From positions 1-51,727 of the forward strand of contig NZ_CADP01000017.1 of NCBI RefSeq assembly GCF_000285295.1: 51,727 nt of DNA. The letters run 5' to 3'. The DNA comes from Komagataeibacter europaeus LMG 18890. GTDB lineage: Bacteria > Pseudomonadota > Alphaproteobacteria > Acetobacterales > Acetobacteraceae. The position numbers and the translations under genes were made by a program. Every line of letters begins with the position of its first letter. Within the stretch, counting starts at the first letter, position 1. Under the pieces are notes generated by a model. The model did no database searches, was not told the DNA's origin, and was given only the letters and a program-made list of their open reading frames with translations. This document shows positions 27,118-35,123 of the stretch, one piece after another.

Positions 27118-27934
27118 TACGGGAAGCGGGCTTGCATCTTCCCCCCGCATTATTGCGCTGGCCAACCAGAAGGGCGGTGTGGGCAAGACAACCACGGCCA
27201 TCAATCTGGCGGCGGCTCTGGCGACATCGGGGCTGAAGGTCCTGCTTGTCGATATGGACCCGCAGGGCAATGCTTCGACCGGACTGGGCGTGGGTTATGA
27301 TGCCCGCCGCAGCGGTACCTACGCCATGCTGGAAGATGGCGAACGGGCTGCCGCCGTGGTGCAGCCTAGCGCCGTGCCCGGCCTGTCGCTGATCGCGGCG
27401 GATACGGAACTGGCCGGGGCGGAACTGGAACTGGTCATGTCCGACCGGCGTGAATACCGACTGCATGAGGCACTGGCGCAGGTCGGGGCGGACTATGATG
27501 TCATCCTGATCGATTGCCCCCCCAGCCTCGGCCTGTTGACTCTCAACGCCCTTGTGGCGGCGCAATCCGTAATCGTGCCGTTGCAGTGTGAATTCTTCGC
27601 GCTGGAAGGCATCAGCCAGCTGGTGCGGACCGTCAACAGCGTGCGGCAGTCACTCAATCCGGCGCTGAAACTCGATGGCATCGTGCTGACCATGTACGAT
27701 CGGCGTAACAACCTGTCGGAACTGGTGGCGGAGGATGCCCGCAGCTTTTTCGGGGACAGGGTGATGGAAACCCTCATTCCCCGCAATATCCGGATTTCCG
27801 AGGCGCAGAGCCATGGGCAGCCGGTAATGAATTACGACCAGCGTTCGTCCGGCAGCCTGGCCTATCAGGCCCTCGCCACCGAAGTCACGGACCGTCTGGG
27901 GCTGCATGCCGTAACGAAAGGGAAGGCGCGCTGA
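27110..27934 (+). CDS. parA: Chromosome partitioning ATPase ParA
   Basis: Deviant-Walker ATPase that forms a gradient on the nucleoid and pulls ParB-parS complexes apart. The motif KGGVGKTT is at residues 21-28, followed by [15 protein letters not shown] and [18 protein letters not shown]. The length of 274 residues is that of chromosomal ParA/Soj rather than the longer plasmid type with an N-terminal DNA-binding domain. The ATG at 27110 overlaps the rsmG end by eight bases; a GTG at 27092 would add six residues. It is followed by parB with the stop and start sharing one base (TGATG). Confidence 0.95.
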   Translation: MNDTGSGLASSPRIIALANQKGGVGKTTTAINLAAALATSGLKVLLVDMDPQGNASTGLGVGYDARRSGTYAMLEDGERAAAVVQPSAVPGLSLIAADTELAGAELELVMSDRREYRLHEALAQVGADYDVILIDCPPSLGLLTLNALVAAQSVIVPLQCEFFALEGISQLVRTVNSVRQSLNPALKLDGIVLTMYDRRNNLSELVAEDARSFFGDRVMETLIPRNIRISEAQSHGQPVMNYDQRSSGSLAYQALATEVTDRLGLHAVTKGKAR

Positions 27935-28833
27935 TGAAAACCAAGAAGGATGCCGGTCGCCCCCGTCTCGGTCGCGGACTGGCTGCCCTGCTGGGTGAAC
28001 AGGTCAACATGCTGCCTGCCGCACCGGCGGTGGAAGCACGCAAAACGCCCGAAACCATTTCCAGCCTGCCGGTTGATGTAATGGAGCCAGGTCCCTTCCA
28101 GCCACGCCAGCAGATGGAGCCCGGCGCACTGGATGAACTGGCCAGTTCCATTCGCGTGCGTGGCATCCTGCAGCCCATCCTTGTGCGGCCGCATCCGGGG
28201 CGTAAGGGGGTATACCAGATCATTGCGGGGGAACGCCGCTGGCGTGCCGCGCAGATTGCGGGCCTGCATGACGTGCCCGTTCATATCCGCCCGCTGGAGG
28301 ATGGGGACGCCATGGCGGCGGCACTGGTGGAAAATCTCCAGCGTGCCGACCTCAATGCCATTGAGGAAGCCGAGGGCCTGCAACGCCTGCTGGATGATTA
28401 TGACCTGACGCAGGATGAACTGGCCAGTGCAATTGGCAAGTCCCGTCCACACGTGGCCAACATGGTGCGCCTGTTGCAGTTGCCGCCGCCCGTGCGTGAT
28501 GCCGTGCGTCATCAAAGCCTGTCGGCGGGACATGCCCGTGCCCTGCTGGCACATGACGATCCCGTTGCGGCGCTGAAGGTCGTGCTGGCGCAGGGCCTGA
28601 ATGTCCGGCAGACGGAAGCCTTGGCCAGGCAGCAGGAGCGCAAGGCTGCTGCTGCGCGTGACAAGGCGGAAAAAACAGCCCGCAATCCCGAAATTGCTGC
28701 GCTGGAACGTGACCTTGCCACCAGGCTGGGGCTGAAGGTGCAGATTGCCTTTGACGGCAAGGGCGGCAGCATCCGGATTGATTACCGTTCGCTGGAACAG
28801 TTTGATGGCCTGCTGCGGCTGCTGCAGCAGTAG
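27934..28833 (+). CDS. parB: Chromosome partitioning protein ParB
   Basis: CTP-dependent DNA clamp that loads at parS and spreads along the chromosome. The N-terminus RLGRGLAALLGE is the ParA-interacting segment. The CTP-binding region includes the arginine motif GERRWRAA at 99-106 and ALVENLQRADLNAIEEAEG. The helix-turn-helix that reads parS is TQDELASAIGKSRPHVANMV. The C-terminal third holds a charged linker and the dimerisation domain ending FDGLLRLLQQ. AAAGGGAAGG precedes its ATG. Its targets are the two perfect sites at 24206 and 26526. Confidence 0.96.
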   Translation: MKTKKDAGRPRLGRGLAALLGEQVNMLPAAPAVEARKTPETISSLPVDVMEPGPFQPRQQMEPGALDELASSIRVRGILQPILVRPHPGRKGVYQIIAGERRWRAAQIAGLHDVPVHIRPLEDGDAMAAALVENLQRADLNAIEEAEGLQRLLDDYDLTQDELASAIGKSRPHVANMVRLLQLPPPVRDAVRHQSLSAGHARALLAHDDPVAALKVVLAQGLNVRQTEALARQQERKAAAARDKAEKTARNPEIAALERDLATRLGLKVQIAFDGKGGSIRIDYRSLEQFDGLLRLLQQ

Positions 28834-28916
28834 GAATTTCAAAAAAGTCAAAAATTCCCCTTGTCAGACAATCAGGTGACTGCTAGAAGCCCTCTCACCC
28901 GAGCGGGTAACCCTGT

Positions 28917-28992
<76 letters not shown>

Positions 28993-29013
28993 TAGGGTTT
29001 AACAGGATTACAG

Positions 29014-29049
29014 AAATCCCCATCATGGCATCGCCGGTGGGGATTTTTT
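29014..29049 (+). terminator. Rho-independent terminator of tRNA-Lys
   Basis: Stem AAATCCCCA (29014-29022) / TGGGGATTT (29038-29046) with a 15-base loop, followed by further T to 29049. It lies 22 bases after the tRNA. Confidence 0.8.
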
Positions 29050-29155
29050 GTATTATGACCCCGGCGAGCCATCGGGCAATGGCACATAGTAACGTCGTCA
29101 TTCCTTTTGACCGGAGATTTCTTTAAGGGCTGTTTCAAAATAACCCGTCGATAAA

Positions 29156-29247
29156 AAGTAATGAAAGTTTTCGGGTACGTTCCTTCTTCAGCAGGACGGC
29201 GTTCCCAGAAGCTTTTTGAAAACAGCTTCATCAAAAACTTTCTTGCT
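29156..29247 (-). repeat. Intergenic palindromic repeat, copy 6 (degraded)
   Basis: Reverse-orientation copy. On the minus strand it starts CAAGAAAGTTTTTGATGAAGC, keeps most of the first hairpin (GAAGCTGTTTTCAAAAAGC), and has a second hairpin that has lost its symmetry (GCCGTCCTGCTGAAG). It ends GTACCCGAAAACTTTCATTAC. Confidence 0.75.
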
Positions 29248-29302
29248 GACCTGCGGGATATTGCGTGAGCAGACTTTTGAAACAGTTTCCGGGGCAGGCG
29301 GC

Positions 29303-30043
29303 ATGACATCCCATTTACCCCTGATCGGGGTCACGCTGGACAGCGAACCGCCCGCAACAGATGACAGGGCCGGGTATTCCCGCTTCCCATGGTACGCGAT
29401 CCGCCAGAACTACATGGACATGATTGCGGCCTGTGGTGGTTTGCCGGTCGCGCTGGGCCATGACGCGCGGCAGGCGGCGGACATGGTCGCGCGGCTGGAC
29501 GCCCTGGTGGTGACCGGTGGCGCGTTTGATGTGCCGCCCGATCTGTACGGCGCATCCGGCCAGCATGCCAGCGTGCAGACCAAGCCCCGGCGTACGGCGG
29601 CGGAAACGGCCCTGGTCCATGCCGCCATGATACGTGGCATTCCTGTTCTGGGCATATGTGGCGGCATGCAGCTTCTGGCTGTCGTGCTGGGGGGACGGCT
29701 GGTACAGCATATTCCCGATACCTATCCGGCAGCCCTTGCGCATGAGCAGCCCAATCCGCGTGATGAACCGGGGCATGAGGTGGACGTGGTGGCGGGCACG
29801 CATCTGGCGCGGCTGGTGGGCCGGAGCCGGCTGGCGGTGAATTCGTCCCATCATCAGGCGGTAGGGGATGCAGGACGGGCGGTAATCTGTGCTACAGCGC
29901 CTGATGGGGTTGTCGAGGCCATTGAACTGCCCGGCCATCCATTTTGCATCGGGGTGCAGTGGCATCCGGAATTTGGCATATCGGCAGGGGACCGTCTCCT
30001 GTTCGAAGGGTTGATCGACGCTGCGAGGCAGACACGAACATGA
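29303..30043 (+). CDS. Class I glutamine amidotransferase-like protein (peptidase C26, PuuD-like)
   Basis: Cytoplasmic hydrolase of 246 residues in the gamma-glutamyl-gamma-aminobutyrate hydrolase family, which frees GABA during putrescine breakdown in E. coli. Residues seen are the N-terminal PLIGVTLDSEPP, the loop DALVVTGGAFDVPPDLY, the nucleophile in LGICGGMQLL, the segment AVNSSHHQAV, and the His/Glu pair in GVQWHPEFG. The ATG at 29303 gives the usual start; the frame is open to 29216 but that part overlaps the degraded repeat. No other putrescine genes are nearby, so the substrate is not certain. Its stop overlaps the rluB start (ATGA). Confidence 0.88.
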   Translation: MTSHLPLIGVTLDSEPPATDDRAGYSRFPWYAIRQNYMDMIAACGGLPVALGHDARQAADMVARLDALVVTGGAFDVPPDLYGASGQHASVQTKPRRTAAETALVHAAMIRGIPVLGICGGMQLLAVVLGGRLVQHIPDTYPAALAHEQPNPRDEPGHEVDVVAGTHLARLVGRSRLAVNSSHHQAVGDAGRAVICATAPDGVVEAIELPGHPFCIGVQWHPEFGISAGDRLLFEGLIDAARQTRT

Positions 30044-30816
30044 CACAGGACCATTCCCCCCCGTCTACCCAGGAACGGGGTGACCGTATTGCCAAATGGC
30101 TGGCCCGGTCCGGCGTTGCCAGCAGGCGAGATGCGGAACGCATGATTGCCGAAGGCCGGGTCAGGCTGAATAGCGCGGTCGTCACTCATCCGGCCACGTT
30201 CGTTGATGCGGGCGATATCGTTCAGGTGGACAACACTGTGGTCAGCGCGCCAGACCGCACGCGGCTGTGGCGGTACCACAAGCCCGATGGTCTGGTGACA
30301 ACCCACCGCGACCCCGAAGATCGTCCGACCGTGTTTGATTCCCTGCCACCGGGACTGCCGCGCGTCATCAGCGTGGGGCGGCTTGACCTGAACAGCGAGG
30401 GCCTGCTGCTGCTGACCAATGATGGCGAACTGGCCCGCAGGCTGGAACTGCCCAGCAATGGCTGGATACGCCGTTACCGCGTGCGTGTATTCGGGGTGGT
30501 GGACGAACGGATGCTGGCCTCCCTTGCCCATGGCAGTGAATTCGAGGGCGTGCGCTATGGCCCGATCGAGGCACAGCTGGACTCCGCCAAGGGGGACAAT
30601 GCGTGGCTGACCGTCTCCCTGCGCGAAGGCAAGAACCGCGAGGTCCGCAAGGTCATGCGGGGGCTGAACCTGCACGTCAGCCGCCTGATTCGCACCTCAT
30701 ATGGTCCGTTCCAGCTTGGTACGCTCCAGCGTGGTGAACTTGAGGAAGTGACCGGCAAGGTCATTCGTGAACAGGTGCCCGGCCTTATGCCAGCCAAGTC
30801 ACAGCGCAGGGCGTAA
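30040..30816 (+). CDS. rluB: Pseudouridine synthase, RsuA/RluB family (likely RluB)
   Basis: Converts a uridine of 23S rRNA (position 2605 in E. coli for RluB) to pseudouridine. The N-terminal S4 RNA-binding domain reads DRIAKWLARSGVASRRDAER. The catalytic Asp is in GRLDLNSEGLLLLTNDG, and REGKNREVRKVM is the typical later motif. The length, 258 residues, is closer to RluB or RluE than to RsuA, whose S4 domain is similar; the exact uridine is assigned by resemblance. Start at 30040 overlaps the amidotransferase stop by four bases; its TAA shares a base with the rsmD ATG. Confidence 0.9.
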   Translation: MTQDHSPPSTQERGDRIAKWLARSGVASRRDAERMIAEGRVRLNSAVVTHPATFVDAGDIVQVDNTVVSAPDRTRLWRYHKPDGLVTTHRDPEDRPTVFDSLPPGLPRVISVGRLDLNSEGLLLLTNDGELARRLELPSNGWIRRYRVRVFGVVDERMLASLAHGSEFEGVRYGPIEAQLDSAKGDNAWLTVSLREGKNREVRKVMRGLNLHVSRLIRTSYGPFQLGTLQRGELEEVTGKVIREQVPGLMPAKSQRRA

Positions 30817-31391
30817 TGCGTATCATCGCGGGTGAATGTCGCGGCCGCATCCTGCATGCGCCACCGGGACAGGCCACACGCCCCACGGCGGACCGTGTGC
30901 GGCAGGCGCTGTTTGACACGCTGGCCCATGCTCCATGGGCGGGGATGGACCTTCTGCGCGGCGCACGCGTTCTGGACGGATTCGCAGGGACCGGGGCGCT
31001 GGGGCTGGAAGCCCTGTCACGTGGCGCCGCCACTGCCGTGTTCGTGGAACAGAACCGCGCTGCCCTGCGGGTCCTGCGTGAAAATGTCACGGCCTGCGGC
31101 ATGGATGGTCGCGCCATGATCCGTGCGATGGACATGCTGCGCCTGCCTGCGCGTGGCGCATCTGGTCCGGTGGATCTGATTTTTCTGGATCCACCCTATA
31201 ACCAGGACCTGCCCGCCCGCGCGCTGGCGGTGCTGGAACGCGGCGGCTGGCTGCATCCCGCGACCCTGGTGGTGGTTGAGACGGCGGCGGCGGAACCGCC
31301 CCCGGTTGCCGCTGACCGGCTTCTGCTCGAACGCAGGCATGGGGCCGCGTGCCTGTACGCATGGCGACATGGCCCGGACGACGCGGCATAA
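30816..31391 (+). CDS. rsmD: 16S rRNA (guanine(966)-N(2))-methyltransferase RsmD
   Basis: SAM-dependent methyltransferase acting on G966 of 16S rRNA in the assembled 30S subunit; 191 residues. It shows the family start MRIIAGECRGR, then RPTADRVRQALFDTLA, the SAM-binding VLDGFAGTGALGLEALSRGA, and the catalytic motif DLIFLDPPYN. It follows rluB with one shared base (TAATG), so the two rRNA modification genes and the amidotransferase gene form a tightly packed operon. Confidence 0.95.
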   Translation: MRIIAGECRGRILHAPPGQATRPTADRVRQALFDTLAHAPWAGMDLLRGARVLDGFAGTGALGLEALSRGAATAVFVEQNRAALRVLRENVTACGMDGRAMIRAMDMLRLPARGASGPVDLIFLDPPYNQDLPARALAVLERGGWLHPATLVVVETAAAEPPPVAADRLLLERRHGAACLYAWRHGPDDAA

Positions 31392-31461
31392 TTGATTGCC
31401 GTATTTTCGCCAGCGGCCTTCTGTCTATGGGGTGGACGGGGTTATAGTGGTGCCGTTTGAC

Positions 31462-31496
31462 GGAAATGACGGATGTAAAGTGCGATGGTCATTTCC
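31462..31496. promoter_or_regulatory. Inverted repeat in the ftsK upstream region
   Basis: GGAAATGAC (31462-31470) and GTCATTTCC (31488-31496) are exact inverted repeats of 9 bp separated by 17 bases, 62 bases ahead of the ftsK start. The arms are about two helical turns apart, so a dimeric regulator could bind them, or they could form a weak hairpin. No identity is claimed. Confidence 0.4.
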
Positions 31497-31557
31497 CTTG
31501 TGCGTTCGGTCCCTGCGGGCATGCCCATGCCGGGGCCTATGATCAGGATATGGATTT

Positions 31558-34368
31558 TTGGCGATTTTCAGCCGTTTTGTCCCTGACTCGCTGTCCTCTG
31601 GCCCGGTGCGGTCGCGCCTGCGCGACCGGTTGACCGAAGCGGGAGGACTGGGGTTGTGGAGTCTGGCGCTGTGTCTTGCCATCGCCTTATGGAGCTATGA
31701 TCCCCGCGACCCGTCGGCCAATACATCCAGCGCACAGCCGCCGGACAACCTGCTTGGCCGGCCGGGCGCGTACATGGCTGATTTCATGCTCCAGAATTTC
31801 GGGATCGTGGATGTCCTGGCCATTTTCTGCCTGCTGGCATGGGGATGGCGGCTGATCCGGCACCATGGGCTGGCATCGGCCCTGCTGCGCATCATCGCAC
31901 TGGTCTGCGCGCTGCCGGTCATCGCGGCGGACATCGCGGCCGTGCCCCTGCTGCTGCCCACGCTTCAGGCCCCGCTATGGCCAACGCAGGCCGGGCCGGG
32001 TGGGGCGGTCGGCCTGTCGGTGGCGCATATGTCCATTCAGGCCGCCACCGTTTTCGTCGGGCGGGGCGGGCCGCTTGTTGTCTGGCTGCTGGGGCTGGTG
32101 CTGGGGGGGCTGCTGCTGCTGCTGGCCCTTGCCCTGTCCCTGTCGGAATGGCGGGGCATTGGTCGCGGGATCAGGGTCCTGCTGCGCCAGCCCATGGCCC
32201 TGGCCATATGGCTGCGTCGGGTAACGGGGGAAAGGACGCAGGCCCGGACCGTGGCGGATACGGCCCCGTATTCCGGTGGGGGAAGGGTAGTGCGGGATCC
32301 GTCTCCCTTCCACGCGCCACTCATGGATACGGGCCATGAAACGGGGGCGGACCCGGTACCGGCCACGGGGCATGCGGCGTCCGGCACGGCCATGATGCCC
32401 GTGGCCGAGCCGCAGGCGGTCAGGCCGTCGGGACAGAAGAACATGCCCGCGCCCACCACAAAGCCGGAAACAAAGCGGCCAGCACTGGGTGGACGCAAGG
32501 CGGAGGGGGGCAAGCCCGCACAGGTTTCGCTGCAGACCAGCTGGATGCACCCGCCAGGCATGGATGAGGAAATTACCCAGCCCCTGCTCATGGATGGCCC
32601 CGCGCCGGTATCGGACCAGGTGCCGTGGCATGAGGATACCGACGCACACGATACCCGGCCCGTCATTGCCGTCCCCCATGATGACGGTCTGCCAGTAGCG
32701 GCAAAGGAACCCGCGCGCCCGACGCTGCTGTCGCGCTTTTTCTCCGGCGCGGGGCGGACGGGGACGGCAGAGGAACCGGTGGCCAGCACGTCGGATTATG
32801 TCCCCGCTGCGCCCGTCGCCCCCCCGGCAGATACCTATACGCCCCCGCCACAGCCGGAATGGCAGTTCCCGCCGCTGTCGCTGCTCAAGCCCCCGCCATC
32901 GAACGAGGCCACCAAGCCGACCGAGGAACTGCTGCATGCCAATGCCACGCAGCTTGTCACCGTGCTGTCGGAATACGGGGTGCAGGGGGAAATCGTCGCC
33001 TATCACGCGGGCCCGGTCGTAACCTTGTATGAACTCCAGCCCGCCCCCGGCATCCGGGCCGCCCGCGTGATTGGCCTGGCCGATGACGTGGCGCGGTCCC
33101 TGTCGGTGCTCAGCGTGCGTATCGCCACCGTGCCCGGTCGCAACGTGATCGGGATCGAGGTACCCAATACAAGGCGCGAGACGGTCTATTTTTCCGAACT
33201 GCTCATGGATCCGCAATGGGCGCATTCCCGTGCGCGCCTCAACCTTGCGCTGGGCAAGGATATTGCGGGCGAGTCGGTTTACAGTGACCTCGCCGCCATG
33301 CCGCACCTGCTGATCGCGGGCACCACCGGGTCGGGCAAGTCGGTGGGCGTGAATTCCATGATCCTGTCACTGCTCTATCGTCTTTCGCCCGAGCAGTGCC
33401 GCCTGATCCTGATTGACCCCAAGATCCTTGAACTCTCGATCTACGAAGGCATTCCCCACCTCATGACGCCCGTGGTGACGGAACCGGCCAAGGCGGTCGC
33501 GGCACTCAAATGGGCCGTGCGGGAAATGGATCGCCGTTATCGTGGCATGGCGCACCTGCAGGTGCGTAATATTGCCAGCTACAACGAACGCGTGGCCGAA
33601 GCGCGTGCGCGCGGGGAAATCGTGACCCGGCGTGTACAGACCGGCTATGACCCCGAAACCGGCAAGCCCACGTTCGAGGAACAGCAGCTTGCCCTCGATT
33701 CCCTGCCATATCTCGTCATCGTGGTGGACGAGATGGCCGACCTCATGATCGTGGCGGGCAAGGAAATTGAAGCCCTGCTGCAGCGTCTGGCGCAGAAGGC
33801 GCGTGCTGCGGGCATTCACCTGATCCTTGCGACCCAGCGCCCGTCGGTGGACGTGATTACCGGCACCATCAAGGCGAACTTTCCCACCCGTATCTCTTTT
33901 CAGGTCATCAGCAAGTTCGACAGCCGCACCATCCTGGGCGAGCAGGGGGCCGAACAGCTGCTGGGGCGCGGGGATATGCTGTTCATGCAGGCAGGCGGAC
34001 GGATCACACGTGTCCATGGCCCGTTCGTGGATGATGGCGAGGTCGAGGCCGTCGTTGCCTTCCTGCGCACGCAGGGGGAACCGATCTATGATGACGACGT
34101 CATTTCCCCGCAGGAAGAAGACAGTTCCGGCAAACCCTTCGCCGCCCCCGCCGGCGGGGCGGAGGAAGACGGCCTGTTCGCGCAGGCGGTCGAGGTCGTG
34201 GCGCGTGAAGGCAAGGCATCAACGTCCTTCATCCAGCGCCATCTGTCGATCGGCTATAACCGTGCGGCCAAGATCATCGAGCAGATGGAAAAGGAGGGCC
34301 TGGTCAGCGAGGCCAACCATGTCGGCCGCCGTGAAGTCCTGATGCGCCGTAATACGGAAGACGAATGA
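31558..34368 (+). CDS. ftsK: DNA translocase FtsK
   Basis: Septum-bound motor that pumps chromosome ends apart and activates dimer resolution; 936 residues. The N-terminal 200 residues hold about four membrane helices. A Pro/Ala-rich linker runs to about residue 440. The motor domain has Walker A GTTGSGKS at 588-595, Walker B YLVIVVDEMADLM, and ATQRPSVDVITGTIKANFP. The C-terminal gamma winged helix (STSFIQRHLSIGYNRAAKII) reads the KOPS sequences. The start is TTG at 31558 with AGGA about eight bases upstream; an ATG at 31550 is out of frame. The stop overlaps the next gene by four bases. Confidence 0.95.
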   Translation: MAIFSRFVPDSLSSGPVRSRLRDRLTEAGGLGLWSLALCLAIALWSYDPRDPSANTSSAQPPDNLLGRPGAYMADFMLQNFGIVDVLAIFCLLAWGWRLIRHHGLASALLRIIALVCALPVIAADIAAVPLLLPTLQAPLWPTQAGPGGAVGLSVAHMSIQAATVFVGRGGPLVVWLLGLVLGGLLLLLALALSLSEWRGIGRGIRVLLRQPMALAIWLRRVTGERTQARTVADTAPYSGGGRVVRDPSPFHAPLMDTGHETGADPVPATGHAASGTAMMPVAEPQAVRPSGQKNMPAPTTKPETKRPALGGRKAEGGKPAQVSLQTSWMHPPGMDEEITQPLLMDGPAPVSDQVPWHEDTDAHDTRPVIAVPHDDGLPVAAKEPARPTLLSRFFSGAGRTGTAEEPVASTSDYVPAAPVAPPADTYTPPPQPEWQFPPLSLLKPPPSNEATKPTEELLHANATQLVTVLSEYGVQGEIVAYHAGPVVTLYELQPAPGIRAARVIGLADDVARSLSVLSVRIATVPGRNVIGIEVPNTRRETVYFSELLMDPQWAHSRARLNLALGKDIAGESVYSDLAAMPHLLIAGTTGSGKSVGVNSMILSLLYRLSPEQCRLILIDPKILELSIYEGIPHLMTPVVTEPAKAVAALKWAVREMDRRYRGMAHLQVRNIASYNERVAEARARGEIVTRRVQTGYDPETGKPTFEEQQLALDSLPYLVIVVDEMADLMIVAGKEIEALLQRLAQKARAAGIHLILATQRPSVDVITGTIKANFPTRISFQVISKFDSRTILGEQGAEQLLGRGDMLFMQAGGRITRVHGPFVDDGEVEAVVAFLRTQGEPIYDDDVISPQEEDSSGKPFAAPAGGAEEDGLFAQAVEVVAREGKASTSFIQRHLSIGYNRAAKIIEQMEKEGLVSEANHVGRREVLMRRNTEDE

Positions 34369-35123
34369 AACCCCACGCCATGCAGCGCGGGGCAGGGCAG
34401 GCACCTGTTGCCCTGCCATTCACGGTCCTGTACCGCGATAACCGGCTTGTGGTGCTGGACAAGCCGCCGGGCCTGCCGGTCCATCCCGGTCGCGCCGGTG
34501 GCGTCAGTGTCGAGGACTGGTTTCCCGCCCTGTCGCGGCACCGGAACGGTCCATGGCTTGCGCACCGCCTGGATCAGGATACATCGGGCTGTCTGGTGAT
34601 CGCCCTGCGCAAGCAGGCACTGGTGGCGGTACAGGCATGTTTCGCGGCGGGACAGGCGCGCAAGACCTACTGGGCCATCGTGCAGGGTACGCCCGGGACG
34701 GCGCAGGGCGTGATCGATACGCCGCTTGCGCGGGTGGAACAGGGCAGGCAGTGGCGGATGCAGCCGGTAAAGACCGGTGGTCAGCCCGCCCGGACGCGCT
34801 GGCGTGTGCGGGGGACGGGGCATGATGGCGCGGGCCAGCCCATAACCTGGCTGGAACTGGTTCTGGAAACCGGGCGTACCCATCAGGCCCGTGCGCATTG
34901 CGCTGCGATCGGGTGTCCCATACGTGGTGACACGCGCTATGGCGCACGCGACGCGGGGGCGCTACACCTTATGAGCCGGAGCATCCATCTGCCACTGGAT
35001 GTGCCCGTGCACGCCACGGCCATGCCACCGGAGCATATGCGCCGTATCATGGATCAGGCTGGCTGGACCGTGCCACCTGACAGCGTGGAAAAGGAAGTGA
35101 CACGGTGTTCGCCCACACATTGA
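34365..35123 (+). CDS. RluA family pseudouridine synthase
   Basis: RNA pseudouridine synthase of 252 residues. It lacks an N-terminal S4 domain, so it resembles the shorter RluA/TruC-like members. Motifs seen are VLYRDNRLVVLDKPPGLPVHP, the catalytic Asp in AHRLDQDTSGCLVIA, KTYWAIV, and LETGRTHQARAHCAAIGCPI. The target uridine is unknown. Its ATG overlaps the ftsK stop (ATGA), and its own end overlaps the next gene by 19 bases, which places it in an operon with ftsK and the PLP-fold protein. Confidence 0.92.
   Translation: MKPHAMQRGAGQAPVALPFTVLYRDNRLVVLDKPPGLPVHPGRAGGVSVEDWFPALSRHRNGPWLAHRLDQDTSGCLVIALRKQALVAVQACFAAGQARKTYWAIVQGTPGTAQGVIDTPLARVEQGRQWRMQPVKTGGQPARTRWRVRGTGHDGAGQPITWLELVLETGRTHQARAHCAAIGCPIRGDTRYGARDAGALHLMSRSIHLPLDVPVHATAMPPEHMRRIMDQAGWTVPPDSVEKEVTRCSPTH

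Larger units (their letters stand above)
28993..29302. other. Gene-free interval after tRNA-Lys
   Basis: The 310 bases contain the tRNA terminator (29014-29049) and a degraded repeat copy in reverse orientation (29156-29247). I find no credible gene; frames here lack ribosome sites and known motifs. Confidence 0.65.

Noticed and set aside
28833-28858. Terminator hairpin after parB (GGAATTT / AAATTCC)
   Set aside because: Seven weak A/T-rich pairs with a 12-base loop and no T run; too weak to call.
31975-33306. 443-codon minus-strand frame opposite ftsK
   Set aside because: Lies opposite the FtsK linker and motor; Arg/Gln-rich and without recognisable domains.
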